Source: Lunularia cruciata (Eukaryota > Streptophyta > Marchantiopsida > Lunulariales > Lunulariaceae). Taken from it: DNA of 64,000 nucleotides. Within the stretch, counting starts at the first letter, position 1. The number at the start of each line of letters is the position of its first letter. Both the position numbers and the translations under genes were made by a program. The stretch spans positions 70,746,944-70,810,943 of the forward strand of contig OX419755.1 of NCBI GenBank assembly GCA_948567375.1. The letters run 5' to 3'. This document shows, one piece after another, positions 37,598 to 50,921 of this stretch. The notes under the pieces were generated by a model, which saw nothing but the letters and a program-made list of their open reading frames with translations, ran no database searches and was not told the DNA's origin.

Positions 37598-37805
37598 GGT
37601 CTAGACTTTGAAAAGTCAGAAATGTTTAAACGATTTAAATGTAAGAGGACTCATTCTAGAAGACTGATGTCTTGGTCTACGCTTAGAAAAGTCAAAAAAA
37701 TTTGAAAGATTTGAATCTAAAAACACGCATTCTAGACGAGTGATGTTTTGGTCTAAACTTAGAAAAGTCAAAAGAATTTAAACGATTTTAATCTAAACGA
37801 CGCAG
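37598..37805. repeat. 76-bp tandem repeat, about 2.7 copies
   Basis: Units begin with GGTCTA at 37598, 37674 and 37750, each followed by an AAAAGTC core and an A/T-rich stretch; the first two units also carry a CATTCTAGA motif. Copies differ by scattered substitutions and small indels. Confidence 0.75.
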
Positions 37806-39057
37806 TCAAGACCATGGAGAGTAAAATATAGAATTTTCTTATTTGGTTATTATTTTCTGAAATTTTTGTAAGTACGCATAAAAAATTTTAATTAATACCA
37901 AAAATATATTAAAATATATTTTTTATTTTCTGAAAATAAAGACTTCCCTTTATAGAAATATCTAAAGGGCAGGAACGTTGAATCTTCCAAGAATCTTCGT
38001 CACTAAACTGTATAAATGAAATGATGTAGAAAAAAATAAATTTTATAAAACTATATGCATACTTATTAAAAATTAATTTGATATAATATCTGAAAATCTA
38101 AAATAATTTACTCTTGAGTGTTCTTTATATTTCACTTTATCAACAAATAAAAGCATAAAATCAAAAAATAAAAGCATAACGAATAGAGCTCTTCAGTACA
38201 GCCTAAACAAGAGCAATTTGGACGTCAGTCATGGAGGATGAGCTACCTGCTTTGGACTAGTGATGGATATTCCACAAGGTTGACAAAATCATATTTGATC
38301 GGTTTTTTTAAATATGATGTGGGTTCAGTTAGTCAAGTCCAACCAACCAACTGAGGGAAGAGCGGTCCAACCTACTTTAAAATCCCATTCGTAAATACAA
38401 GAATATATTTCGAGATTTTGGGGATTCTACAAGTCTCTATATACGAGATCACATTCAAAGCTCACAACTATTCCCAAAGTAGTTAAACACCAGCCAAATA
38501 CTCGATGCAAGAATTAAGACAATGAGGCCTGAAGAGGGAGGTTGGATCAGTTTCGCAGAACTTTTATAGAACTCTTTATTTGTTGGAACAAACGTACATT
38601 TAGGGCTTGTACTACTCGTCGTGACAAACCTATCGTGAGAGCAAGTAATACGTCCCACGTCGACATTCACGATCCAAGAAGTGTGGTGTTTATGGAGCAA
38701 TCCATGAAACATGTGAGTAAAGACAGTGGGGGGATTCAAACGAGAAATTTACGGGCCCTGCATGACATCCTGTAAAATTGCTGCCGGGGTATTGTAAAAA
38801 GAAATCTTCACAAAAGTGAATAGTCCATAAAAAAGAGTTTCCAGTTTGTTTGAAAGTACCCCGCGTTGCAATTTTAAGAGAACGTTTCAACATCGGTTAA
38901 CGGTGTACAAATTGATGGGTTACATTAATTAATAAAGTTATAAAATAAATAATTATTTGATGCGTGGAAGAATACAATCTTATCACGCGTTCATTCATGG
39001 CCTCTAATATTATAATATTTAACACATTCATCTGTAAACCTCGTCTTACCACAAACT

Positions 39058-39092
39058 ATAACGAGTCAGTTTTCTCAAAACTGACTCGTTAT
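39058..39092. repeat. Perfect 16-bp inverted repeat with 3-nt loop
   Basis: ATAACGAGTCAGTTTT at 39058-39073 is followed by CTC and then its exact reverse complement at 39077-39092. It lies in AT-rich intergenic DNA with no gene next to it. Confidence 0.85.
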
Positions 39093-40621
39093 TGTATTTA
39101 CCAGTGTTGAAAGTCGGTGACAAAGCATTATGAGATCATCGAAACGGATTCTAGTGTGTTCAAACCTATAGTTTGTTAGAAGAAATACCTTTAAGCTCGA
39201 AAAAATTACAAAGTCGTTGACCAGAAAATTGAAGATCTCTATGGTATATATTGTAGGAGGTGGGAATCCTTTAAGTTTGGGGAATGCTATCACTACCGTA
39301 GCACCATGGTATACTTTTTGCCTAAACATTAACTAATTATGGCTGGTGAAATAGCCTCATCGACGTCCCATCCTCACCCCAAGAATGTTATTAAAATGAT
39401 ATAGATTTGCAAATTAATCTCCAACTACGAGTACCAAGGTTTCTATGACTAGTAATGGAGTATAATTGTCCTCCTTACATCAATGGCAATAGTATACTCT
39501 TTACACCTAAACGGGATAATTATTGTTATTGATTATTATACTCCATGATCAATGTCCCCCCTTCAGGTGTAAAGACAATGGTTATCGTCATCCCATGGAA
39601 ATGGCACGATCGTAAGGATAAGCAACAACCACTTCAATACATGACAATGATATTGGGATCGACTACGGTCAGCATAGTCGGGTAACTTCACACTAAGGTC
39701 CGGACCCGGGTTGAGAGAACTCGGGTTGAGATCAGCGGGAGAGTCCGGTGGAAACAGAAAGGAGTTGGAAGAAGAAGAAGAATCTAGGCTGAATTTAGAG
39801 GAAGGCAATAGAATTGGAGTTTTTGGGTTGAAATCAGAAATGTTGAGTGGAGTGAGAGACTTCGAGTTGAGTTTAAAAGAAACCGAGCACAATTGTATAT
39901 TCCAAAGAAAAATGAAGAAAGAGTGTAAAGCATAAAAAGCGCATAAAAGAAGGAGTACAAAGCATGAAGGGGGAGAAAGGAAGAGTACCATATCCGAAGA
40001 AGAACAGCAAAAGGAAAACACGTAACCAGCTAAAGGCGAGATCAAAGTTAAATATACTATTGTGGAACTCTCCATAAAGGTACTCTCGGAAAACAGATGC
40101 TAAAAGGGTGGAAGGGGTTCTGACTTGATATTTAAGAGTATATGTTGTAACTATGGTAAAAGTGTTTGAAATTTGATAACGGATTTTAAAATTGCTTATC
40201 TATGAAGTCATACTTCATAGCACTATAGAGTCGAGTCATTGAGACTCTCTATCTAAAATATAAAGTTGCAGGTAAAAGCACGGTAGCTTCTCTCATCTAC
40301 AAAGATCCTTAGGTTACCTCTCCAAGAAGACTATCAATATGATAGTGGAGATACCCAAAAATCTCCAAAATCAAGAGTGAGAAAGCAGCTTAGTGCAACA
40401 GAGGTACATAATTGTCCTCCTTGCTCCTAAAGGCTATGGTTGCCACATCTCCTACATATATGCCTCCTTGTGGAAAACACTCTACTTGTAAGGTTGTTTA
40501 GCACTTGACAACTATATTGAGTAATTTAAGTCTCACATTAAGGAGATTCATTATGTTTTTTCTCACCCTCTTAGGAAGTGAACCAAGCAAGTCTAACCAA
40601 CAGTCACTTTATAATTGAGAT

Positions 40622-41144
40622 TGTAATATTATGGAGTTTGCAGAAGACTTTGTAGAAGCTAAGGAGTTAATTGAGATTGTAATAATGTGGAGTTTGTAGA
40701 AGCTAAGGAGTTAGTAGAATCAGCTACATATAGCAAAAATGAGGTGGAACTAGCATAACCTATAAATGTTAAGAATATGCTAGAAACATCACGGAAGCCT
40801 TCTGGTAAAATACCCTAGAAGCATCTTGAAAGCTTTGGGGTAAGAAGCTTCTAGGTACCTTCCAAGGATAGGTAACTTGCACATCAAGTTGATGGTTAGT
40901 TTAGCTTGTATGCCAAGTAAGCAACTTCTAGACAGAAGCTTCCTTGGTAGCTTCTCAGGTAGCTTGGCTTGCATTCCAAGATGATGACTTTGAGAAGAAA
41001 GCTTCTTAAGAGTCTTGTATTGCTTTGCTATGAATACCAAAGCCCAAGTTCATGCTAAGCATTTGGAGTTTCCCTCACTTGAGAGTTACAATGTGACTTT
41101 CAATTCTGATCTTCCATTCTCTTATTTCTCTCCTAGGTCTAACA
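40622..41144 (+). repeat. Type-1 LTR, plus strand, followed by a primer-binding site
   Basis: The segment starts TGTAATATTATGGAG and ends CTAACA, then TTGGTATTAAAG (41145-41156), a degenerate initiator-methionine tRNA primer-binding site. A start-like sequence recurs at about 40678 (TGTAATAATGTGGAG) after a ~55-bp duplication, so the true left end may be either. It contains several GAAGCTT(C/T) motifs and closely resembles the LTR entering the window's right edge at 63690, including a shared AATACCCTAGAAG block. Confidence 0.7.
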
Positions 41145-41952
41145 TTGGTATTAAAGCATGAATGGGATGGATAGAATCCATGGACCACCAAATCCATTTC
41201 CCTCTCCACTCAAGTCAAATTGGAAGGATGGGGATCTCCAAATTTCTACTTCACAAGGATACGTTGCAAACTCCACTTTCAATTTTGCATTTTGAGATCA
41301 ACTCGCACCAAATTGGCACCACTTTCACCTCCTAAGCTCAAAGTGAACACTACTAATTGAAATTGACTCTATACTCATGGAAATTTGGCCAGCATTTCCA
41401 TATATGATCACTCTCAAGAAATTTGAACCATGATCAAAGTACCAACAATCAACCATGCTTGGAGATACCACCACACTCTCAATTCCTACACTCAATTTCC
41501 CCTTGATTCTCACTTCTTTGATGTAATCAATTCTTCATCAACTCAAATCAGATCAGTACTTGATCATTCACTCAACAATCTACCAACAACTTGGCACTAA
41601 TTATAGTCAAGCCACACCCACTCTAGCTAAGAGATTCCAGATGATGCTCACCGGCTTTTTGTCCACCATAATCAAGAACTCAAAGGCTCAACATCAGAGA
41701 AGTGAGTCTAGGGTTGCATTTCCAAAGTATAGCTCTGATTTTGACCTAGATCTCAAACCCTAAATGATCTCATTGATGGCACACTTGACAATGCAAACGG
41801 TGCAATTGATGGTAGGCCCCAACATGTAATTGGTACCCCAAACATGAAATCTGATTGTCAACAAGTAGTATATGAGTAACTTCCAAAATACCTTGACTAC
41901 CAACACTACTACTCCAGTTTCCATGCAATCTAGTTGCAAAACTACAAATGGC
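41145..41952 (+). mobile_element. Start of the internal region of the plus-strand type-1 element
   Basis: After the primer-binding site a gag-like start follows, reading MDRIHGPPNPFPSP in the same position where the complete element at 52931 reads MDGIYGPPNPLPP. The frame decays within about 150 bases. The rest to 41952 is unassigned, and the minus-strand element begins at 41953. Confidence 0.5.
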
Positions 41953-44900
41953 ATGACAAGTAGCTTCTTAGATACTTCTAGAATATTCTTATAATTCTTG
42001 GCTAATTTGGCCTATTTGCTACTTCATGAGTCTTGACTAACTTGTTTGTAAACTCCAAGTTATTACATATTCCCTCATTGCTAGTTGGTGACGTCCTCAT
42101 CACCATGGAAGCTTCAAACTCCTAGGATGTTGTTTGTGCATTATGGAGATGAGAAAGAGACTACCAAGTGGCATCATGAAGGAGATACCTTTCCAAAGGA
42201 CTTTGTACTCAATATGTTGTTGGCGACAATGTTGAATGTGACAACGTGTAAGGATACAATCAACTTCATACTCCTCATGATCATTGATAGGGACAAGAGG
42301 AGGAGGAGGTTGGACATAAGAGGAGCAGGAAGATGGATTAGAAACAAAGACTTTCAACTTGGAAATATAACAGACAAGGTGGATTTGCATATGACAAGGC
42401 ACGGCAAGTCGATAAGCAACAAGAGAAATAATTTAGGTGACATCAAATGGACATGTCCGATTAAAAGTAAGTTTATGAACTTGGCAATCAAGTGGGAAAG
42501 TTAGTTACTAAAACAAAGCATGACCTTATCACCAAGTTGAAAGGTGATATCATGACAATGTTGGTCCACGTATTGTTTTTAACAATTTTGAGTAACAAGG
42601 AGATGAGATTTGAGATTTGTAGGGATTGGGATATTGTAGTCAAGAAGCATGACGTACATGAGATGGAGGAAGAGCAAGAATGGAATCTAGAACAAGTGGG
42701 TCTTGGCCAAAATTAAGGAAGAAGGGAGAGAATCTGATGCTTGCTTGCTTTCTTAGAGTTATTGTAGGTAAACTTAGCAGCTATAAGACATTCATCCAAA
42801 TTGTTATGGTGAATTTTGGCAAAGGCACAAATTATATCCTCCATAGTGTAATTTGGATGTTCAATTTCTCCATCAGTTTGAAGATGATAGGCCGTGGATA
42901 AAGCAAGCTTGGTGCTGAGTAGCTAAAAGAGTTTTACCAAAAAAATTAGTCAATCAAGGATCATGGTTAGAGATGAGTACAAGGCATCCCATGATACTTG
43001 AAGATATTATTGAAGTAGATCAGTGCAATGTTGGAGCATCCATGGTATCAAAGGTTGTTGCCAAATGGATTTTCTTACTAAAGCATATCAACAAACACAA
43101 CCATTGTTGTGTGACCTTGCTTTGCCTTGGGCAAGGATGTAATGAGATCTAAGCTCACATGTTCCCCAATGGGAACATGGGATGGGAAGTGGGTGAAGGA
43201 TTCCACTCAGTTTTTTATCATTGGCCTTTTTGTGTTGGTAGCTCTCATAGATCGGACAAACTCTCAAACCTCTTGTTCCATGTTGGGCCACCACTATTGG
43301 TGTTGTAGGAGGTCTTTTCCACATCCATATGACCAGCAATTGGTAAGTCATGGGCTTCTTGAAGATGCACAAGTCATAGATCACCCTTGGTTGGGACATA
43401 GATTTGGTTCTCACATAATAGAAGACCTTCCTTGAAGGAGAAGTTTTTTTTCCTTATCATGTACTACAAGATGAACTTGTATCGTCTGAAAGAAGAGGTC
43501 TTGTTGTAAACTAGTCCTAAATTCAATTTAAACTCTTGGATCAATTGACACTATCATAATTGCCATTACCATGAGAGGAAGACTCTTAAAAATAGATTTT
43601 CATGATAGTACATCAAGGATGACATGAAACATACTAGGTTTGTATTCAAGTTTAATGTCAAACAATTGTAGTTGTTTCTCCCATCAATGATATCTACTCT
43701 TCATGTGCTCCAAATGTAATGTTTGCAACAAGGGTGATTGGTTTGCATGATCACTTGTTTCCCCAAAGGATAATGCCTCCATACCTTGGTGGCATATACC
43801 ATTGCTAATGGTTCTTGATTTGAAGTAGAGTAATTCCTTTCCGCAATGTTTAGTCGATGAGACACAAAGGCCATGGGATGTAACCCATTTGGTAATTCCT
43901 ATTGTAACATAGCTCCAATGGTAAAGTTTGAAACATTGAAATCAACCACTTAAGGTAGTTGAGGATTATATGGTTGAAGAATGGGTCTTGAAGACACCAT
44001 ATGTTTTAGCTTTTGGAATGTTTCTTTGTACTTGTTGGTCCATTGAAAGCTTTAGGTCTTCCCCAAGAGATTGATCAATGGTGAAGTTACATGAGCATAA
44101 TAGTGGATGAACCATAGGTAAAAAATTTCCAATCCTTTAAATGCCCACACTTCTATGGCATCCTTTGGAGTAGGCCAATCAACAATGACCTTCATTTTCT
44201 CCTCTTCTATCTTGATCCATTCTGATGAATCTTATGACCCAAGAAGGTAACTTCCTTTTGCCAAAAAGCACACTTTGACTTCTTTCATTACAATTTCCAT
44301 TGATGTAGTTGTCTTAAGACTTCTTGCATGTGATTCATATGTTCTACCTTTTTCTTGCAATAGATTAAAATATCATCCAATAACACCATCACATATTGAT
44401 CCAATAGCCCATCCAACATCCAATGCATCTGGTCCATAAAACTACCATAGCATAAGTGATCCTAAAAGGCAAAACTATCCATTCAAAATGCCCATACCTT
44501 GTGTAGAAGGTTGTCCTTTGCACATCCTCTCTATCAATAAGAATCTACCAATAGCTATTTTGGAGATTCAACTTGGAGAAATATTGTGCTCCACTCAATT
44601 GATCTAGCATGTCATCAATTTGAGACAAGGGATATGCATTCTTCATATTTTTTTATTGAGGCCCCAATAATAGATACACAAGCAAAGTCCTCCATCCTTC
44701 TTTGGAGCAATTAGTATTGGTGCTCCCCAAGGAGATGTACTATGTCATATGAAATCCTTCTCCAACAACTCCATTAGTGTTGTTCAAAGCTCTTCCAGCT
44801 CTTTTGGTGAGAGCCGATAGATTGGTCTACTCACTATAGTGCTTCTTGGCAATAACTCAATCTTGAAAGGCATACCACAATCAGAATGTAACCCTTGCGA

Positions 44901-47215
44901 TAGATCATCTAAAAACACATCTACAAACTCTTGAACTATTTGATCAACCATACTTGATGAGGCTTCTGGCACTCATTATATTCTCCATGCACAATTAACT
45001 TGATCCACACTACAAAAATAGGAATATCTTCCTCCAAAGTTTGCTCTATGGCTACTTTAATAACAAAATTCTCATCTTGGGATTAACTATTCTTAGGCGT
45101 CTAACTCAAAGGTGCCAAAAAATCTAAGCAATAATTCTTACCTTGGTGTTATACTTGAATTTGTCATCCATTCCAATCAAATTGAACCTTATGATGTTAA
45201 GCAAAGGCAAATCTAGAATGACAATATAGTATAGAATTGCCACTATAAATCTCATACACTCCAAACACTCCTTCCCAATCTTGAATGTAACAAGATGTGA
45301 GATATCGAATGAAGATCATTTCTACCATCCACCATCATCGATCTCCTTCCAATTATTAGCTTGATAGGGATACCTGATTATTTTAGTAATTACATGGACA
45401 TTCAATTCTTTGAACTTCCAAAATCAACCATAATATTACAACCATGATTAGATATCATATCTTGCAAGTGAAACAAACTTGCATAGCTTGAGTCGTCAAC
45501 CCCATCAGAACTAATCAAGTTCCTAGTAGGTGGCTTGAACTCTCATATTAGGATTCTTCATTTCCCTAATCAGCATGTTCTACAAACTTCATTTGGGTGA
45601 TTTGTCAAGGTCATCCATTCTTGAGTGGACATTCAACAATGCAATGTCTAATCTAGCAACAATAAAGCAACCACTATCTTGTCACAATCTTTCTCTATCT
45701 GTAGTGCCAAGTGGTCTCTATTGGAAGGCATCAATCTCCATCAATGTTGGCTCTTCCACTTGTGTGTAATGTGTTGGCAGATTCTGTGAAGGTCAAGGTC
45801 AAGACCAAGTTGTTACAACCAAGGAATCAAAATGCTCAACCAATTGCATGCTTTCCTCCAAGTGTTTTGGTTCTTACATGGTCACTTCTAATTTAGTGTG
45901 TGACTTCAAGCCCCTCATAAATCAATCCAAAGCTTCACCTTCTAGTATATCTGGAATTTGCATATGGTGTTTTAGAATTGAGTGATGTAATTTCTCATAA
46001 ACCTAATCTACTTCAATTTGGCCAATGCATCTCATGCAGCATAGCATCTCCCAATTAGCATCTCCCAATTATTATCTCCCAATTATTGTGCTCTTGAATT
46101 CTTCCCATGTCAAGATTAGTGCAACAAATTTCCATTTAACTTGCTTCACTTGGAATCATCACCATGGTTTTTCCACTCCATCCAATTGGCTTGAAGCTAA
46201 GAGATCTATCTCCATTCATTTTGTAGATTTGTAGATTCAAAATAAAAATCACAATCAAACATAAAATTCTCCACTATGCCCAAGAGATTCTTTCCTTCAA
46301 ATGTGTTGGGATTTGGAATCAAATTCACTTTTCTCTTTCTTGAAATGGTGCTCTCTCTACATGCCCTTTTTGTTGATGGTCTCTTTCTTCCAACAATCAA
46401 GTAAGATGTTTGATTTGTAATTGCATAGCAATGATAACTTTGGGTATTGTCACCATGGCTACTACTCTACCAAAAGATCTACAATTATCTAAGTTAACAC
46501 ATAGATGCAACATGTCTACCATTCTCCATAAGTTACAATTGGAAGTATCACAAGTTCATCAAACAAAGTGATTGTATTTAGAAAATTTTACCCAAAGCGT
46601 GAGATGATGAACTGCATGAAATGATGTTTGGATAGTTCATGGACACAAATCCCAATGGTTTGGGGGAAAAAGATTTGGTGGTCCAAAAATTTCCATCCAT
46701 CCCACTCTTGCTCTGATACCAATGTAAAATACCAAAGGAGAGAAATAGGAGAATGGAAGATCACATTAAGATTCTTGAATGAAGGAAAATTTGAATGCCT
46801 AGCATGAGCTTGGGCTTTGGTATTTATAAGGAACATATAAGGAACATGTTGAGAAGCTTCTCAAGAAGTTTCCTAAAATTTGTTATCTTAGAGTGCAAGC
46901 TAAGCTATTCAAGAAACTTCTCAAGAAGCTTCCTTCTAAAGGTCACCTACTTGGCATAGAAGCTAAACTAGTTGTAATCCAAGCAACTTCTCAAGAAACT
47001 TCTCAAGAAGCTTCCTTCTATAAGCCACCTACTTGGCATGCAAGGTAAGCCTCCTCTTAGAAGTCACCACTTGGCATACGCATTATCCAATACTTGGAAG
47101 GTACCAAGTAACTTCTTAGATATTTCTAGGATATTCTTATATTTTTTTGCTAATTTTGCCTATTTACTACTTCATTAGTCTTGACTAACTTGTTTGTAAA
47201 CTCCATATTGTAACA
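41953..47215 (-). mobile_element. Minus-strand Ty3/gypsy chromovirus (type 1), defective
   Basis: The element reads right to left. Its 5' LTR is 47215-46723, starting TGTTACAATATGGAG and ending ATTTTACA. A perfect initiator-Met tRNA primer-binding site (TTGGTATCAGAGC) follows at 46722-46710. The internal part holds a gag remnant (46400-45400), reverse transcriptase pieces (for example 44972-44784 with [20 protein letters not shown]), integrase remnants, and a chromodomain near 42275-42160 (EEYEVDCILTRCHIQ..EYKVLWKG). The 3' LTR is cut to 42067-41953, right after a purine-rich tract. Many stops and frame breaks mean it cannot encode working proteins. Confidence 0.8.
46723..47215 (-). repeat. 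LTR of the minus-strand type-1 element
   Basis: About 493 bp with TG..CA ends on the minus strand. Reading in that direction it carries repeated GAAGCTTC/GAAACTTC palindromes within 300 bases upstream of a TATAAATACC box near 46825. On its upstream side lies not unique DNA but the chromodomain end of another type-1 copy. Confidence 0.8.
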
Positions 47216-47325
47216 TATTCCCCCACCGCTAGTTGGTGATGTCCTTGTCATCATGGAAGCTTCAAACTACTAGATGGTTGTTTGTGCATTATGGAGATGA
47301 GACAAAGGCTCCCAAGTGGCATCAT
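47216..47325 (-). mobile_element. 3' end of another type-1 internal region (relic)
   Basis: On the minus strand this reads as the end of the integrase chromodomain tail (..MMTRTSPTSGGG) and the polypurine tract GGTGGGGGAATA right before the LTR at 47215. It is homologous to 42068-42180. Similarity stops at about 47325, where the plus-strand type-2 element begins. Confidence 0.7.
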
Positions 47326-50300
47326 GATGGCACAAACCCAACTGCAAAGGTTAAAGCAAAAGAATAGGATACAAGATTACATCAAGGCATTTCTCAATCT
47401 ATAGGTTGCAATAACCAATATGAGTCTAACAAAAGCTCTTGACAATTTCAAATGGAGGTTAAAAGAGCAAATTTGCCAAGAGATAATGGTACAAAATCCT
47501 TGCATTATTTTTGAAGCCATTTTGTATTCTTAGAGAATAGCAAGGGTGCTTGGAGGAGATGAAGGAGTAGTCCTAACTCAACATTATCAAGATAAAACAC
47601 TTCACTTTGGTAGATCCATTCTTATGGAATTGTGCAACATTTGGTTCCAAGACCAAGGAACATGGCCGCTATACGAAGAATGAGTACAGGTCAAAGAAAG
47701 GAGAGATGGAGTCCCATAAGTGGAAAGGGCTCAATGAAACAACAACATTGTTACAATTGCCGCCAAGTTGGGCATATAGCCATCAATTGTCATGCTTGTC
47801 TTCTTAAATGCACTCAATCTCCATACAAGCAACCTCTGAATAACATGGAGAGACAAATTGAAGAGGAAGATGTTGAAATCACATCAAAAGATAAAGATTG
47901 CTAGTAAATATATCTCATGGCCTTATTGGCTCAATAGAGAAGAGTAAAAGCGGGGTGAGGAAGAGGACAAGTAGGCAAAGGTTGAGAAAGAAAAATGCAC
48001 AAATTATTATCATAAATAGAGTTCTAGAAGTCAATCAAGTGAGAGTATTGATAGACCCTAGAGAAACAAAGAATTTCTTGTCTTGCTTTGTTGCAATGAG
48101 GTTGGGAATGGAATTAGAGAAGGATGTGATGAAGAAGTAGAGATAACTAATGGTCAGAAAAAGAGGATTGAGTCATTACCTAAAAAAGTAGCACTCTTTG
48201 TAGGAGAGTATTAAGAAGAAATTGAGTGGCAAGTGATATAGTTAGCTCATTATGATGTGATCTTAGGCATGCCATGGATGGAGCACTATGACCCTAGGGT
48301 TGATTGGAGAAAGAAAGTAGTGAGAACTAGCCAATGGAAGATCATTGATCTTAAAGAAAGATCATAGAGGCAAGAATCGCCTCTTTGTGTCATAAAGACA
48401 ACAACTATCAATAAGAAAGATAGATTTCATAGGTCTAATAAGAGAAGTACCGAGTGTACAACTTAATGAACAAACTCTTGAGAATTTCAAAAATGGAATC
48501 AATGAGTTCCAAGATATCTTTTTGGATGATTTACCCTCAAGATTACCACCAAAAAGGATATTAGATCATATAATTGAGATGCTTCTTAGGAAGACACCTC
48601 CTTGTAAGGCCTCATTTTGACTATCACCTCATGAGTTGGAGGAGTGCAAGGCTCAAATCAAAAATATACTATAAAAAGGGTTTATCCAATCCAACATATC
48701 AACATAGGGAGCTCTTATCTTGTTTGTGAAAAAGAAGGATTGTATAATGCACATGTGCATTGACTATCAAGGTCTAAATCAAAAATTGAGGAAGAAAAAA
48801 TACCTATTATCTTGAATGGATGATCTATTTGATCAACTCAATGTGGCAAAACACTTGATCTATGGAGCAATTACAATCAAAGTAGGATCACAGAGGAAGA
48901 CATACACAAAACTACTTTTTGAACAAGGTATGGTCACTTTGAGTACTTGGTGATGCTATTTGGTCTCACCAATACGCCAGCCACTTTCATGAGTTTGATG
49001 AATGATATATTTTTTCTATACTTGGATAAATTTATTATCATTTTCCTTGATGAAATTTTATTTTACAACAAGATAATGAAGGAGCACATGCAACATTTGC
49101 AAGAAGTCCTCTAGATTCTATGACAAAATCAGTTGTATGACAAAATCTCAAAGTGCAAGTTTGGCAAGTTGGAAATAGTTTACTTGGTACATAGAGTAAG
49201 TGAAAAAGATATCCAATTGTTAAAAGATAAAATATAGATCATTCAAAAATGGAGTGCTCTAAAAGATCATACTCAACTTAAGAGCTTCTTGGGATTGGCA
49301 AGGTTCTAATGTCAATTTGTCAAGTAATTCACCAAGTTCACCCAACCTCTTATCGCACTACTTGGCAAGGGAAAGAAGTGGATGTAGAGAACTGGATAAG
49401 AATTGGTCCTTAAGAATTGAAAGATGCATTACTACATGCACCAATCTTGTAATGGTTTGACCCAAAATGTCCAATTAAACTAGCTATAAGGGCATCATGC
49501 ATTGCAATAAGAGAAGTTCTAAAATAGGAATGGAATGAAAAATGGCACCCAGTTGCATATTTCTCTTAAAATTTATTACCAATAGAATGCAACTATCACA
49601 CCATTGAACAAGAAGAGTTGACCATTCTCTTTATAACCAAGCATTGGAAGCACTATCTTGGCAAGAAGGCATTTGTAATAGAGATAGACTACCTTGAGAC
49701 ACAAAAAGATCTATCTCATTGATAGATTTGGTGGGTAGAGTGAAGAAAATGGTTCAACATGACAATCACATATGTGGAAGGCAAAAAGAAACTTGCAAAT
49801 GCATTCATCCAAATGCTTATGGCAAACAATCTGGTGGTAGAGGTCAATATGAACCCAAACTCAGGCCAAGGATTCTTATTGCTACGAAGACTGACCCGCA
49901 GATTGTAGGAGCTCAATCATCCAAAGACGTAACTAGTACCCAAGGACTCATTTTTTGTGATGGTAAATTATATATCCTAGATGCTCCAAACCTAAGAACT
50001 ACCATCCTAGTGGAATGTTATGATTTTGCCATTGTAGGTCATATAAGAGTGGACAAGACCTTAGATGCAATTAAATTTCATTACTATTGATCCAAGATGA
50101 GCAATAATGTGATAGAGTATGTTCAAAGATGCCTTCTTTATCAACAAAATAAAGGTTCTAATCAAGCTCCCATAAAACTCCTTCAACCCATCCCTACTCC
50201 TACACAATGTTGAGAATAGGTCAGCATGGATTTGGTTTGTGAATTGCCCAAGACCATCTTAAGGTTTAACTCTATTGGAGTTTTTGTAGACCAACTTAGC

Positions 50301-50921
50301 AAGATAATTCATGTGTGTCCTATGACCAAGGATGTGATTGCTCTACAATTATCTCAATTCACATCTAGATCATATGGCTAGCTCTTGGTATTACAGCCAA
50401 GCACAAGTTGCAAATCACCCAGAATAATAGAAATAGTACGTTGATGCACATGGAGTTAGCATTGGTGATCAAGTTTGGCTATCCACAACCAACCTCATGT
50501 TAGTTGGCCCTTGTAAGCTTAGACCTTATTATATCAAGCCTTTTTCCATCTTATGTCAAATTGGCGTATTGGACTATCACCTTGAGCTACTACCACACAT
50601 GAAGATCCATCTAGTGTTCCATGTTTCCTTACTATGCAGATATGCATTCCAACAGCCCCACTTTCCTTCCATCCAAGAAGTTAGACTTTGTACAACACTC
50701 ATTGATTGCACGGAGGAATATGAAGTTAAAGGTATTCTCCAGAAATGCATTCGTGGTACCCACCATCTGTATCTGAAATATCTTATACATTGGAAAAGGT
50801 ATCCATTGTATGAGGCAATATGGGAGCCAATAGCTAACTTGACCAGTGCACCGGTGTTAGTGCAATCTTTTGAGCAATAGCTTTGCAACAAAGATGTTGT
50901 ATCTTAAAAGGGGATGAGGTT
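47326..50921 (+). mobile_element. Plus-strand type-2 chromovirus internal region, 5' truncated and defective
   Basis: A Ty3/gypsy polyprotein can be followed in broken frames. The gag end has a zinc knuckle CYNCRQVGHIAINC (CX2CX4HX4C) near 47750. A protease-like LIDPRETKNF follows at about 48045, with proline-arginine where DSG is usual. Reverse transcriptase remnants lie at 48500-49100, RNase H and integrase at 49400-50400, and a chromodomain at about 50716-50870 (EEYEVKGILQKCI..YLIHWKRYP). It ends in a purine-rich tract (AAAAGGGGATGAGG) before the LTR at 50922. The 5' LTR and most of gag are missing at the junction near 47326. The chromodomain and LTR differ from type 1, so this is a separate family. 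Confidence 0.75.

Larger units (their letters stand above)
34547..40621. other. AT-rich intergenic region with short repeats
   Basis: No convincing gene. The left end is the 3' flank of the trypsin-like gene; a 69-codon frame at 34849-35058 begins in a good ATG context (ACCATGG) but has no motif. The rest contains a 12-bp palindrome (35439-35464), a degenerate 65-bp repeat (about 35775-35885), strongly AT-rich segments (36090-36330, 37840-38170), a 76-bp tandem repeat (37598-37805) and a 16-bp hairpin (39058-39092). The purine-rich block 39700-39990 leaves a long low-complexity frame on the minus strand that I do not accept as coding. Confidence 0.5.

Noticed and set aside
39563-40075. 170-codon minus-strand open frame rich in Ser, Leu and Pro
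   Set aside because: It is the complement of a purine-rich tract, with low complexity and no start context or motif; I judge it a chance frame.
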